Below, one piece after another: positions 44,719-55,344 of a DNA stretch of 64,000 nt (position 1 is its first letter; every line of letters starts with the position of its first letter). This DNA is from Corallium rubrum (Eukaryota; Cnidaria; Anthozoa; Scleralcyonacea; Coralliidae). The stretch lies in the NCBI GenBank assembly GCA_964035015.1, contig OZ035997.1, forward strand, positions 20,639,563-20,703,562, in the 5' to 3' direction. The position numbers and the translations under genes are program-made. A model generated the notes under the pieces. It saw only the letters and a list, made by a program, of their open reading frames with translations, had not been told where the DNA came from and did not search any database.

Positions 44719-47050
44719 TTATTTATTTATTTATTTATTTTATTTTATTGAATTTGTCACAGTAAATAATCACATTAAATTGGATACAAAGGTTGCTAGT
44801 ACATAAGCAAATACAACAATCAAAGAACAATAAAAACGCTTACAAAACAACAGATAAAATAGATGTGACAGGAGAAAGGAACAGGACTTGCGTCCCTATT
44901 GAGACCTGACCCCTCAAACAATATACTCAAAATAATATAAACTTAAACAGTATACTCAATAGTCATACATACATACACATATATACATATACATGTACAT
45001 AATACACACAATACACATATATGGGAATGACTAACATGACGAAAAATATAAAATTAATCTATAATTGACCATAATAATAGCAAATGTATCTAGAGTTCAG
45101 ATATTATAACTTACGTAGAGCCAGGAGGGCTGTATGTTGATAACTTTTTAAAGTACAACTTAGTTAGAGTAGACTTGAATTCGGGAAGCGAGTGGTAGAC
45201 TTTAAGATAAGAAGGCAGACTGTTCCATAGTTCGGCTGATCTAATAAAAAACGATTTTCTGAAATAGTCCTGTTTGTGTTTAATCAGTATATTGTAATTG
45301 TTAACGTCGTAATTCCGAGATCTATATCCTGGCTTAAAAGTACATAGAAAATCATTTACGTCTGTAGAAATAAGTCCTGCTCTGGATTTGAAAAGGAGTA
45401 TTAAGTCGGTAATTTCTCTGCGAAATTCAAGTGGAAGAAGATTGGTCTTGATAAGTCTCTCAGCGTATTTCACATCCGGGGGATAGTTGAGTATAAATTT
45501 AGTCGCTCGCCGCTGAACATTTTCAATTAACGAACGATGTTTTACTGTATACGGTGACCACAAACTACTGGCGTACTCAAGTTTAGGCCGTACAAGAGCA
45601 CAGTACAACAACTTTCTGACTTTTTGATCAGGGAGATCTTTGCATACTCTTTTAACAAGACCAAGCGTCTTGTTAGCCTTGGCCACAGCTCCTTCAATAT
45701 GACTTGACCACGACAGATCATTTGACACAGTGACACCAAGATCCGTTATATAAGGAACGCATTCCAATGGCTGACCATCCATGGTGTATGATGCTTCGCT
45801 TGTCGATGTCTTCTTCCTGGAAATGCTGATGACCTTGCATTTAGATTTATTAAACTCCATTCCCCAGTCCAAACTCCGACTGTGCAAATATTTAAGATCA
45901 CTCTGAAGGTTGTAACTCGAGGTTGGATTGAGAATAGGTCGGAACAGCTTGGAGTCGTCAGCAAACAAAGCAATTTTTGAGTTATACTGGATGTAGTTAG
46001 GGACATCATTGGCATATAAAATAAACAACAGTGGACCAAGTATAGACCCTTGTGGTACACCAGAGGTAACAGGAAGCCAGTCAGAAAAAGTTCCATCGAG
46101 AGCAACTCTTTGTTGTCTATCTGTGAGGTAACTACCAAACCACGAGAGAAGAGATCCGTTGATACCATGACGTTTTAGTTTAAGCAACAACAGGTTGTGA
46201 GGGACCTTGTCGAAGGCTTTTGACAGATCGAGATAGATTACATCAACTTCATTACCTGATGCTACGGAATCCAAAATGTCATGGTATACTTCTAGTAACT
46301 GTGTTGTCGTTGATTTACCCTTGAGAAATCCATGTTGAAGCTGATAGAAAAAAGGAGAGAGGTGATGATAGCAGTGGTTAAAGACGCAACGTTCCAAGAC
46401 TTTGGAGATAACGCAAAGCAGAGAGATAGGTCTGTAGTTTGATGTGATAGTGGGATCATCTTTTTTAAAAACAGGGGTAATATTAGCAAACTTCCACTTG
46501 ACAGGTACCATTCCAAGAGAGAGAGACATATTGAATAGTTTGCACAACGAAGGGGCAATCTCGTCAGCGACCGCCGACAACAGTCTGCTCGGAATACCAT
46601 CTGGTCCACATGCTTTATTCGGGTCTAAATTGCGAAGTACTGCGGCAACTTCAGAGATTGTAAGTTCGATGTCAGAGAGCTGGTTACATGGAGATTCAGT
46701 TAAAGTGGATAGCATGGAAGGTGGATCTACATCGCCAGGGCTAAAAACGGAGTGGAAAAATTTGTTGAACAAATTGGCTTTGTTGCGGCTGTCGGTCGTA
46801 AAGGATTGTCCATTTCGAATAAAATTTGGGGTCTGATTTGTTTTGGTCGAAGATTTCAGAAATGACCAGAAGCGTTTAGGGTTCTCAAACATCGATTCTC
46901 TAAGCTTATTGGCGTGATCTCTTTTTTTCTTGGAGATAAGCTTCTTGGTTTGGCGCCGGAGCAACTTAAATTTCTCAAGGACAGCAGGGTGTTTTGTCCT
47001 TAGCAGTTTTTTTCTTTGAGTGTTTTTCAGTGTTTTTTTTTTTTTTTCTT
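44719..47050 (-). mobile_element. 5'-truncated CR1/L2-like LINE
   Basis: The 3' end is a (TTTA)n tail at 44719-44748. Sequence similar to other LINEs ends near the T-run at 47033-47049, so the endonuclease part is missing. The family differs from the LINE at 39.3 kb. Confidence 0.85.
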
Positions 47051-47108
47051 TTGAGTGTTTTGAGGCTTTAGTTCGTGTTTCGCTTTGAAATACGATAATG
47101 TAAAACAC
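45111..47108 (-). CDS. LINE reverse transcriptase, N-terminally truncated (665 aa frame)
   Basis: The genuine part starts around NTQRKKLLRTKHPAVLEKF; the first 25-30 residues come from flanking DNA and a Lys run. RT motifs are complete: LDLSKAFDKVPH, TSGVPQGSILGPLLFILYAN and FADDSK. The C-terminal domain includes ALVRPKLEYASSLWSP and NVQRRATKFILNYP. It has no endonuclease and therefore cannot move alone. Confidence 0.9.
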   Translation of the reverse strand: MFYIIVFQSETRTKASKHSKEKKKKTLKNTQRKKLLRTKHPAVLEKFKLLRRQTKKLISKKKRDHANKLRESMFENPKRFWSFLKSSTKTNQTPNFIRNGQSFTTDSRNKANLFNKFFHSVFSPGDVDPPSMLSTLTESPCNQLSDIELTISEVAAVLRNLDPNKACGPDGIPSRLLSAVADEIAPSLCKLFNMSLSLGMVPVKWKFANITPVFKKDDPTITSNYRPISLLCVISKVLERCVFNHCYHHLSPFFYQLQHGFLKGKSTTTQLLEVYHDILDSVASGNEVDVIYLDLSKAFDKVPHNLLLLKLKRHGINGSLLSWFGSYLTDRQQRVALDGTFSDWLPVTSGVPQGSILGPLLFILYANDVPNYIQYNSKIALFADDSKLFRPILNPTSSYNLQSDLKYLHSRSLDWGMEFNKSKCKVISISRKKTSTSEASYTMDGQPLECVPYITDLGVTVSNDLSWSSHIEGAVAKANKTLGLVKRVCKDLPDQKVRKLLYCALVRPKLEYASSLWSPYTVKHRSLIENVQRRATKFILNYPPDVKYAERLIKTNLLPLEFRREITDLILLFKSRAGLISTDVNDFLCTFKPGYRSRNYDVNNYNILIKHKQDYFRKSFFIRSAELWNSLPSYLKVYHSLPEFKSTLTKLYFKKLSTYSPPGST

Positions 47109-48070
47109 ACTCCAGAAAATTTGTCCATTGTAATTATTAATATAGTGGCCGAGGTTTTGCGAAAGGTTTTGTAAAGACTAAAGTCGAACGAACGGCGCTT
47201 TATTTGGGATCCGGTGTTTGAGGTCATTTAATTAGTTTTTCCATAACCGTGACCTGCTGCCAGTCATATAGTCACTTCGTAAGGAACTACCGATACGGAT
47301 GCAAAAAGTCGCAATTAAGATGCCAAAGTTTCGTATATTACAAATGAGCGCATCGTGAAAAACGTCTTCCTGTGTCTCTAGCAGACAAATACTGTCTTTC
47401 TCAAGAAAAAACCACGACGTCAAAATTGAAATGTTGCAGCTATATAGAAAATGTATTGTACTTTTCTTTGGCAATATCTAGTACGTTTTGCGCGATTATC
47501 GGTCTCGTCAGCAGAAACAATACAGTCATCGTTCTGGCAAATTCCGAAACCAGATTCGTCAAAATAGGCTACCATATACTCCAAACATACATCGGATGAT
47601 TCCGTTTCAATCCATAGTCAGAACAACAACTAAATGATGATGAATTCGACATTTTTGTTGTCAAATTATATCCGCTTTCGTTGTTTTAGTCACGCAAGTT
47701 TGGTTAAGAAAATGATGTCACAACCCTTAACAGGTATCAATATTCACAGTGAAAATTCACAGTAATTTTAATGGCGGACGCGATTTTCAGCACTTCAAAC
47801 GTTTATAACTTTAAACCTATTTGTTTATATCAGTTCGAATTTTGTACACGGGGTATTTATATCTCAATAAAGTTCGTCGAAGTCAAATTTTCGCAAAACT
47901 TTATGGTCGATTTTTCGTCTTAGTGGCACTTTAATAAACTGTCGTTAAGAGTTTTATACAACTGGCTCCCTGTATTGTATCACATCTAGTAAAAGGCCGT
48001 TATTGATAAAATGACTGAATTCACCAAATACATTGTAAAACTGTCACAAAAATTTAATAATGAACATCTG
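47051..48070. other. Unassigned stretch between LINE and foldback MITE
   Basis: Short frames on both strands contain no motif I recognise. The T-run at 47033-47049 marks the LINE boundary. Confidence 0.4.
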
Positions 48071-48073
48071 AGG

Positions 48074-48357
48074 TAAGGTGAAGTAATACAAACAACAAAT
48101 TGATGCAACATTTTTGCGTTGCAAGTTGAATAGCGTTATTGCATGTATTACCACCCACCTCAAACATTGTCACGCAACAATGATTTTGTTGCAAGTCTAC
48201 ATTTTTCAACAATTTTTTTCAACTTGCAACAAAATCATTGTTGCGAGACAATGTTTAGGGTGGGTGGTAATACGTGCAACAACGCTTTTCAACTTGGAAC
48301 GCAACAAAGTGGTGTTGCAAGTTAAAGAAAAATGCTGCCCGTATTACCTCACCTTAA
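48074..48357. mobile_element. Foldback MITE at the 3' end of the WD40-SOCS gene
   Basis: The ends GTAAGGTGAAGTAATAC and GTATTACCTCACCTTAA are inverted, and the arms continue through GTTGCAAGTTGAA and CAACAATGATTTTGTTGCAAG. It ends 21 bp from the WD40-SOCS stop codon. Related GTTGCAAGTTGCAA sequence is at 30-85. Confidence 0.8.
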
Positions 48358-48377
48358 CTGAAAACACTACAGCACCT

Positions 48378-49664
48378 TCAAACATAAAGATATTTGAGCT
48401 GCAATTTCATTGGAGTAGATAAAGGTAGATTATCAATATTATTGTATTTAACAGCTGACCTGAGGACAAGCAAACATAATGTTTTTAAACTGTAAATCAC
48501 AGGTAACTTCCAGAAACAAAGAGACTTATCTTCATGTACAGTTGCGACTTGGCAGGAATGACCAACGAACAAACTCGAGTTAAGAAAGTAACTTTCACAA
48601 GTCGTATTTTCTTTGTACACTAAAGTATACAAAATTTCAGCAGAATGTGAACAAATAATATACGTTTTGTAAAGTGCGGCTGACGTTACCGCAATAAGTT
48701 GGCCATCAGGAGAATAAGTACAACAGCTAGTACCAGCTTCCAACTTTAAACGATGAACACTAGCAGTTTGTTCGCTACCATCATCTAACTCTTCAACATG
48801 CCAAATATCAAGAACGCCATCTTCATCACAAGTTGCAAATTCTTCATGTCCCACCACGGGGTTGTAATGACAGCCGCAAACCGTCTTATAATATTCGTAT
48901 GGACGCACATATTGTACTATTTTCCAACTGGCTGCCTCCATGATATATACTTCACCATCATTTGTACCAGCCAGAATACGCAAGGTGTCAGGAGAAATGG
49001 CCAAGCAAAAGAAACCACCTTCTATATTACTGGCATAGTACATTTGGTTGTAGAACGTAAAGTATTCCTCTTCATTTTCCATTCTTCCTGCTCTGTCATC
49101 AGGAAGTGGAAAGCCTTGTTTGAAAACATCAATCTCTTCAAAGACCAATGTTTTGTTATTTCTATCCCCACCAGACCGCCCATCTTCATCCCACAATCCT
49201 TCTGGAATTGTAAAAATCTTACACCAGGGTCCTGTCTTGGAGTTCGTATTTGTAGCAATAATTTTGGAGCCATCAGGAAAAAACTTGAGATTGGTAATTC
49301 TGTTAGATCCAAAGCATGGTTTAATGTAGACGGATGATTCTGTGCTGGTATCGTTTAAACCAGTGGAGTCGTTTGGCGGACGTAAAACTCGTATTTGAGC
49401 AGGAGTTGTGTTTGAAAGATCTATGAATTGATAGCGAACATTCACTGCTACCAAAGAACTGTCCGACGAAAGTGCTACTGCTTCTGCAGAACAGAAAGGA
49501 GTAAGAATTTGCTTCACACTTGTTTGAGAGTCAATGTTTAGAAAACCAAGAACATCATTTTTGATGTTTAACAAACACTTTAAGAAAGGTGAATAAACAA
49601 GGACAGGCAAGTCACCATTATCAGGAAGGATAAACGATGGTTGGATAATTTCACTGCTTGCCAT
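48378..49664 (-). CDS. WD40-repeat protein with C-terminal SOCS box
   Basis: This intact 428-residue frame is a likely substrate receptor of an Elongin B/C-Cullin ubiquitin ligase in cytoplasm or nucleus. WD40-like blades can be read around residues 61-84, 124-154, 220-246, 262-292, 312-344 and 358-387 (for example FATCDEDGVLDIWHVEE and VATVHEDKSLCFWKL). Residues 391-428 form a SOCS box: the BC box SLKTLCLLVL (392-401) fits the S/T-L-x3-C-x3-L consensus and is followed by IDNLPLSTP, the Cullin-box position. The layout matches WSB1/WSB2 (WD40 propeller ending FW, then SOCS box), but the propeller is too different for me to call it an orthologue. The LP-Phi-P of the Cul5 box reads LPLS here. 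The start ATG has A at -3 and G at +4. A 3' splice site (TGTTTTTCAG) lies 6 nt upstream, so a 5' UTR intron, perhaps 49671-49803, is likely. Confidence 0.82.
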   Translation of the reverse strand: MASSEIIQPSFILPDNGDLPVLVYSPFLKCLLNIKNDVLGFLNIDSQTSVKQILTPFCSAEAVALSSDSSLVAVNVRYQFIDLSNTTPAQIRVLRPPNDSTGLNDTSTESSVYIKPCFGSNRITNLKFFPDGSKIIATNTNSKTGPWCKIFTIPEGLWDEDGRSGGDRNNKTLVFEEIDVFKQGFPLPDDRAGRMENEEEYFTFYNQMYYASNIEGGFFCLAISPDTLRILAGTNDGEVYIMEAASWKIVQYVRPYEYYKTVCGCHYNPVVGHEEFATCDEDGVLDIWHVEELDDGSEQTASVHRLKLEAGTSCCTYSPDGQLIAVTSAALYKTYIICSHSAEILYTLVYKENTTCESYFLNSSLFVGHSCQVATVHEDKSLCFWKLPVIYSLKTLCLLVLRSAVKYNNIDNLPLSTPMKLQLKYLYV

Positions 49665-49670
49665 GTTAAA

Positions 49671-49803
49671 CTGAAAAACAAAACAATAAACACTAATTAT
49701 TTACTTCAGCGAGGGAAACAAACAGACTGAGTGTATTTTGTTGCCCCGAGCCCGCCATTATAATTTCAATAGAGACATTTAGATTGACGTTTGTTTCTTT
49801 TAC
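49671..49803 (-). other. Possible 5' UTR intron of the WD40-SOCS gene
   Basis: The acceptor TGTTTTTCAG is 6 nt before the start codon. An upstream donor AGCG followed by GTAAAAG at 49803 would give a 133-bp intron. Only the acceptor is convincing; the donor is a guess. Confidence 0.4.
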
Positions 49804-50398
49804 CGCTAACGTCTAGCCGCCCGTCTTTGAGGTTACACGTCGTTTGTGGTTTTGCAGGTTCACGTTTTCGACGGCAAAAGGTCGGTTTTCACGTCAGTCA
49901 TTTACATCTGCAATTCTCTGCCTGCATGGAGTTGCATTATCTCACGTGTGAATGCTTTAATTGCATAATCTAAGTATTTTTCTTTGATTCGCTATGAATT
50001 TTAAGAGCAAGAAGCGACGATTTTCGTCTTCTTTGTCGTTTGAAGCATGAACACTGAATATAACAAGAAAATCCAACATGGTGGATTCAACATATATTGT
50101 ATAAACTACTCTAATTAAAATAGAAAATCTATTTGTTTCTTCTTGTGCAGCAATAAGATAGCCTATTCATTAGCTTTGGATTAATTCTTGTATTTTTATT
50201 GGCCTAATAGAAATTATTCTTTTTCTGCGGTAGTTTACAATTTAATGTAAACTTTACATTAATTTAATATAAACTTTAGATTAATTTAATGTAAACTTTA
50301 GATTAATCAGAGGTTTCAATCTAAATGTACAAATTGTCCCAACTTCTAACAGCAAAACCGCAAACTGCCGAGTTCGCTGTTTGCGGTAAACGTGGATC

Positions 50399-50588
50399 TA
50401 AGACCCTGTTTATACGATACCGGACGAATACGAAACCGTTCTCGAATTAGTACGGTTCCGCCTGTTTGCACGGAAAACAAATTCGGAAACGTTGTCGAAT
50501 TGGTACGGTTTCGCCTGTTTACATGGCGATATCGGACGAATTCGAGACCGGTCTCGAATTCGTCCACGGTACCGTGCAAAGGTCTCTA
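50399..50588. mobile_element. MITE rich in CGAATTCGTCC-type inverted repeats
   Basis: The ends AGACCCTGTTTATACG and GTGCAAAGGTCTCT are imperfect inverted repeats. Inside, ACGAATACGAAACCG and CGGTCTCGAATTCGTCC recur in both orientations. Confidence 0.6.
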
Positions 50589-51059
50589 ATATTTCATGAT
50601 AAACTACTAGTAGCTATGCATGCGCAGACATTTTTTCGCGGTGTCTGATTGCTGTCCATAACTATGAACAATTGAGTTTATAAGCTCTAAAATCTTGCTT
50701 AAGTCTTTTCTGCCTAAAACAGCCTAGAGGGTAACGACCTCACTTTCGTTTGTGAGGACGTCTTCGCGTTCGTTTAAATATGAGGGTCTCCCCTTTGCAC
50801 ACATGCATACTACTACTACTAATCAATGATCATCTTGAGTATTTCTGAACTCTAATAAAAGTATGATTTATGGCATTGCGTCAAAAAATTACAATACGGC
50901 CTAAAATAGAATAATAAAGAAAACCTTTATCCCGTGATTTACTTTCATTTCCGGTGCAAATGGGTACACTTTGGTGCAGATATTAAAGGACCACAGCATT
51001 CAAAAGATATTAAATTTATTACTTTCATGGTTGCATTTATTCCATAATTTAGAAGTTGC

Positions 51060-52040
51060 GTCGGCGACGGCAGGTGTAACAGGACCAGATCCCCCCCCCC
51101 TCCTCGGGGGCATAGAGATCATACATAAAACTAGAGGGGGCATTGGGGAGGGGGGGGGGGGACTCCAATCAAATGCAAGTAACCAATTGAAGGTTGCCAT
51201 CTTGGATCAGTTGGGGACAAAATAGCAAACCCAGATATAAAACTACTCGGTCCCAAACCTTCCTACTATCCGAGAGCTCTTGGAGCTCTCGGATAGTAGG
51301 AAAAGTACTGGGATCGAGTATTTTTACATCCGGCTTAGCAATTTTTGCCCCCTATCCGAGTACTGTAAAAGTACTGGGATCGAGTATTTTTACATCCGGC
51401 TTAGCAATTTTGCCCTCTATCCGAGTTTGTCCATGCATAGAGATCATAATATAAGACTAGAGGGGGCATTCCTATGCTGAGTCCGGTCAAATGTGAACGC
51501 CGTCTCAACGTCATATTTTTGAAATTGGAGTATGCCAGACCCCCAAACCGGGGTCGAATTCAACGCTTCGAAACATCAGCTCAACGAGGTTGAAATCAAC
51601 GAAACTTAAACATCTATTTAATATATTGGAAATTCGGCATGACAATGACCATGACAAAAAAATAAGCAATCAAAAAACAATAAAAAAACGTGGAATAGTC
51701 CGGGTTTTTCTCCGAATCGCTGTTTCAAAAATAGAAAAACAATCCATTAATCATTGCGATTAACATCCATCACCACGATTAACATTTCAATGGCGCTTTG
51801 GCGGACATTTCGATGTCTTTCGCCTATCGGAGGCTTGCGAACTCATTTAATCATCTAAAAGTTTTATTGTTAGTTTCGAAACAAGTTTCAATACATTTCA
51901 AACTTGGTATTTTGAAGGATTTACTAATTCTTTTGAAGGATTTCACAAGGGGAGCATTTGGTCCTGAGGGGGGGGGCTGCTCCTAGTACTGGATTCCGGA
52001 GAGGCATCTGGTCCTAGTACCTGGTTACACCTGCTAGCGG
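51060..52040. mobile_element. Inverted-repeat element containing direct repeats
   Basis: The ends (CGGCAGGTGTAACAGGACCA and, inverted, GCAGGTGTAACCAGGTACTA) define about 980 bp. Inside are a perfect hairpin of 18-bp stem and 3-nt loop (51262-51300), a 65-bp tandem repeat starting AAAGTACTGGGATCGAGTAT (51302 and 51367) and a direct repeat CATAGAGATCATA (51110, 51435). G- and C-runs flank the right and left parts. Confidence 0.6.
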
Positions 52041-52044
52041 TCAG

Positions 52045-52800
52045 CTTTATCTGAGAATGTGAGGTACAGTATGTACATGAAAGCATTTTATCCTTTTTCT
52101 AAAGGCCCGTTTCTCCTTCTGACTGATGCGATTGAATAGATTGGCTTACGAATGTGTTGTGCAAAGCTTTTAATCGCATGCGTCAGAATGAGAAAGACGC
52201 ACCAAAAATCGCCTGTGTAAACTATTAAGTCTTATGTATTTTACATGTGAAACAAATTTGTGATCTCCTTTCCCGCCTATTCCTTCTCTAGCAAAGAAGT
52301 CTAACTAGCAATCCTGAATGTATAGATTACTCGTGTATTGTTATGTTTGACGGCGTTGACGATAGTCTATTTAGCGAGTAATTTTGGTAGAGAAATAATA
52401 GGATTTTTGCAAGCATTCCTCTTCGCTTTCCGTCCTGCGTTCTTTCTCTCGCTGTTCAGCTCGCACTATATGTACACCCACCCCCACCCCCCACCCCCCA
52501 ACTGACCTAAGATCGTAGTCTTCAGTGAGTTACCTTATTGGCTTATTGTAAATTATTTTCACAAAAAAATTGTGAAAATTTAATCTTGCAAAAAAGTAAA
52601 TTGCAAAAATTCAGAGCACGAAATGTAATACCCCTAGTATCCAACTGAGGATCACTTTGTTGTTGCACATTGGTACAGTTAAATTTTTTGATTTTCTAAA
52701 GCTCTGAAATTGTATTCAGTCTTGTATAGTTTGAGGGCAGTTTTAACCAGGCATGTAGGAAGTACAATCATGTAGTTTTATTTTGGAAAGATTACTTTGA
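52045..52800. other. Intergenic, unassigned
   Basis: A CCACCCC low-complexity patch lies at about 52480-52500. The minus strand at 52590-52680 can be read as QQQSDPQLDTRGITFRALN, which may be a repeat-derived fragment. Nothing firmer is visible. Confidence 0.35.
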
Positions 52801-53169
52801 AACCCCGTTTACATGATGGCAGTACAATTTGAAAACGGAACAAAATCATGCCGTTTAGGCCTTGCGTTTACACGACACCGGCACAAAAATAACATGAAAA
52901 CGGCACAAAATGAACACGGGTTCCTTGACGACATGAAATGAAAACGGAACACTAACCGGTATATCGTAAACGCCCGTGCCGGGCGTTTGATGATGGTAAT
53001 CACGATATATACGACCACAGTATTCGGGTCAGCAGGGTTTTCAGCAAGTCTTTTCAATTCTCATTGGAAGAGAATAGTCACATGCTAATCCGTCATATAT
53101 TATACCGCCACCGTGTAAACGCAAGACTTTTTGGCCTGTATTTACACACCGGCATCGTGTAAACGGGGT
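52801..53169. mobile_element. MITE with TGA flanks and ACCCCGTTTACA ends
   Basis: The ends AACCCCGTTTACATGATGG and (inverted) GACCCCGTTTACACGATG are flanked by TGA on both sides. Internal CGGCACAAAATGA and CGTGCCG motifs are also inverted. Confidence 0.7.
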
Positions 53170-53294
53170 CTGAGTAATTGATGGAGTTAATATTCAATAC
53201 TTTATCTTAAGGCAGTCAAAAATGTTTGGAGTTATTCCTGGGGGGAAATTTCCGAAATGAAATTGCTGGGCAAAGACAATTAATTCGCATGTCC

Positions 53295-53574
53295 ATAGTC
53301 CCTAGAATTATATTGTCTGGAGACGCGGCGAACATCAAAGCGGTTAACAATGAGCTACAATTTAGGTTGAGGGTGGCAAATAAGGTGCACAATCTTTTGT
53401 TTTACGTTGATTAATATTTATAAAGCAACGCTGCTATTGGTTGATTGCTTCATTATACCAAAAATACAATGTGTTCAGCAAGCGTTAAGGTGAAATAAGG
53501 TGCACAAACGTGAACAAAAACCTAGAACAAAGACTTTGGCCGCGTTTCCAGACAATATAATTCTAGGGACTATG
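53295..53574. mobile_element. MITE with ATAGTCCCTAG ends, empty reference copy
   Basis: The ends ATAGTCCCTAGAATTATATT and AATATAATTCTAGGGACTAT are nearly perfect inverted repeats. GCATGTCC flanks it on both sides (53287-53294, 53575-53582). The larger relative at 61834-62757 contains two further insertions. Confidence 0.85.
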
Positions 53575-53887
53575 GCATGTCCTAAGCTACAGCCTACACA
53601 TCAGTGGTGCTCTGCCCATGATACACAAACATTAATAGAAAACCAGACTTTGTAGACTATAAACATACTGTATTTGGCATTCACTATCCCCTGTTACAGT
53701 AAGTACGAAAGAAATATATACTTTTATGTTGTTGCCTAAGGGTATAAAGTTGTTTTTTTTAATTACTTTATAAAATATCTAGGAAAAATCAAGAGAATAA
53801 TTGAGGGAAGGACTGCAGTACTGTTCGTAGCACATGTGGTCGTTATTTACTGGTAAGGATGATTTGACCTTTTCACCAATAGAGGCG

Positions 53888-55342
53888 TTATCTTGAATTC
53901 GCAATGCATTGTGGTCTATCCAGGGTAACAAGCTTAATAATGTACATGAAAACATTTCTCAATTCTGATTGGCTGAGAGGAGTGCAATTTTAGAGTAATT
54001 CAGTGCAGAAAAATGACTAGTGCAAATTTTGTAAATTTTTTAATTTGCACAAAAATCATTTTTTACTAGAAAAAAAGCTCTTCCTGTTAATTTTTTTTCC
54101 ATGTATTTGAACAAAGCATTTTGATTAGAAAGATTCTCTTTATGATAAATTTTTTCATGTATATTATTAATAAGTAATAGCATGGTTTTGAGTGCAATTT
54201 GGAAAAAACATGCACTTTTCCAAATTGCACTCGAAACCATGCCTTATATTACCTATACTAATTAAAAAGGTGATTGCGTAGTGTTGAGGGCTTGAGGCAC
54301 AATGAGGTAATTTTTTCTTTATAAACACTTTTGTGGTAATTGTCTAAATATAATCGTTATGATATTGGTAAAAGCAACAATTTTCGGACGTATTTAAGGA
54401 TAAATTCATGACAAATGTATCCTTATACGCCTAAGAATTATTACTTTTACTAATATTACAATGTTCATATTTAGACATTGCTGCCACGAAAGTATTTATA
54501 AAGATAAATTTTATACTGCATTGTAGGGGGGTGCGCCGGCCTTTTACGATCCGGCCGGATACCGGATTTGCCGGATAGTTGAAAGAAGCCGAAAGTCTTT
54601 TTTCCAAGAGCCCAAAGATGCTCAACGTGTATGGTTGAAAAATGACAAGTGTTTTCGCCTTTTCAGCAATCAAAATTCTTGTCGAACACACATGCTATGG
54701 ACACACACTCCAGTGACTCCACTCTCCAGTCAATCATATAAGATTAGATGCACAAATAAGTTTATATGGAACTTTTTTGAGTTTTTTCTAACATCAAGAA
54801 AGTGCAAAACTTGCATAACATAGCTACTAGTTACTACGAAGTATTAACATTAACATATTAACAATTTAACATTAAAAGAGATTGCAACTTGAAAATGATG
54901 GAAAACGGCAAGAATAAATAATAATTCTTAGTTCTTCTAAGTTGTTACTAACTACTTACTGCAGTTAGTCTAGTTTTTTTGCAAGCAATACTGGAACAGT
55001 AAACCAGCTCATATAATATTGTTGTTTTGTTGTATTGATGTCTAACTGTATTTTTATTCATGGTATTTTTATTTATATTTTCATCTTTAAGTTAACACAA
55101 ATTTAATACGCCTTGAAAAAAATATCCGGTATCCGGACCGGATATTAGAAATATCCAGCTGGGCTGGATATTAGAAATATCCAGCCGGATACCGAATAGT
55201 GGGATTATCTCACTATCCAGCCCAGATATCCAGCCGGATATGATATCCGATGCACCCGTTCGCTGGACACACTAATTAAGCAATCACCTAATTGAGCTTG
55301 TTACCCTGGATAGACCATAATGCATTGCCAATTCAAGTACTG
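53888..55342. mobile_element. Outer inverted-repeat element with two internal repeats
   Basis: The ends 53888-53935 and 55293-55342 are inverted copies (GCAATGCATTGTGGTCTATC, GGGTAACAAGCTT). Inside lie a dispersed repeat (53939-54243; second copy 59788-60186) and a hAT-like MITE (about 54524-55260) starting GGGGGGTGCGCCGGCC and ending GATATCCGATGCACCC with repeated CCGGATA/TATCCGG motifs. Confidence 0.65.
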
Positions 55343-55344
55343 TA

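Noticed and set aside
44719..44748. (TTTA)n tract as an independent microsatellite
   Set aside because: It forms the 3' tail of the minus-strand LINE.
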